Assembly (NCBI GenBank): GCA_012512865.1
Contig: JAAZDH010000249.1
Location: forward strand, 1-12,941
DNA from: Clostridiaceae bacterium
GTDB lineage: Bacteria > Bacillota > Clostridia > Acetivibrionales > DUMC01
DNA: 12,941 nucleotides
Reading direction: 5' to 3'
How positions within the stretch are numbered: position 1 is the first letter of the stretch; each line of letters begins with the position of its first letter. The position numbers and the translations under genes are program-made. This document shows, in pieces, positions 12,933 to 12,941 of the stretch. Under the pieces are notes generated by a model. It was not told the DNA's origin and did not search any database. It saw nothing but the letters and a program-made list of their open reading frames with translations.

Positions 12933-12941
12933 CTCGCCACA

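Overview
The window looks like chromosomal DNA from an anaerobic, spore-forming member of the class Clostridia. This rests on gene content and order: era–yqzL–recO; a spoIID-family gene followed by queA–tgt–yajC–(TIGR04086 membrane protein)–scfA; AT-rich spacers; strong purine-rich Shine-Dalgarno sites; and scfA, which encodes the six-cysteine SCIFF peptide that is close to a Clostridia signature. The species cannot be named from this sequence.

Layout. 1–1488 (+): the 3' end of era, the tiny gene yqzL and recO, closed by a bidirectional terminator shared with a tRNA-Leu(GAG) gene on the opposite strand, which has a consensus sigma-A promoter. 1727–4145: two divergently transcribed, paralogous uroporphyrinogen-decarboxylase-superfamily proteins, probably not heme enzymes. 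Their predicted promoters lie exactly on top of each other around one dyad. 4377–5363 (+): a DUF624/YesL-type membrane protein with an acidic tail built partly from 12-bp repeats. 5411–7144 (−): dapB and dapA, two steps of the lysine/diaminopimelate pathway, with a promoter just upstream of dapA. 7145–7747: a 600-bp non-coding stretch with copies of an interspersed palindromic repeat and G-rich debris. 7748–12750 (+): spoIID-like, queA, tgt, yajC, a TIGR04086 membrane protein and scfA. 12751–12941: two more copies of the same repeat in tandem, plus hairpin debris, up to the window end.

How the genes work together. queA and tgt are consecutive steps in making queuosine in tRNA. yajC is a Sec translocon accessory subunit that commonly sits next to tgt. 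scfA encodes the precursor of a radical-SAM-modified thioether peptide (ranthipeptide). Its maturase normally lies immediately downstream but is not reached here; at least 190 bp of repeat DNA comes first. scfA also has its own extended −10 promoter with an inverted repeat around it.

Most genes are ordinary housekeeping genes. The unusual content is mainly non-coding: the superimposed divergent promoters (2906–2943), a long hairpin that would bury the ribosome binding site of the TIGR04086 gene (12023–12076), the palindromic repeat family (7236–7346 and 12760–12885), and several short tandem repeats in spacers and in one gene end. No complete new defence or mobile system is visible.
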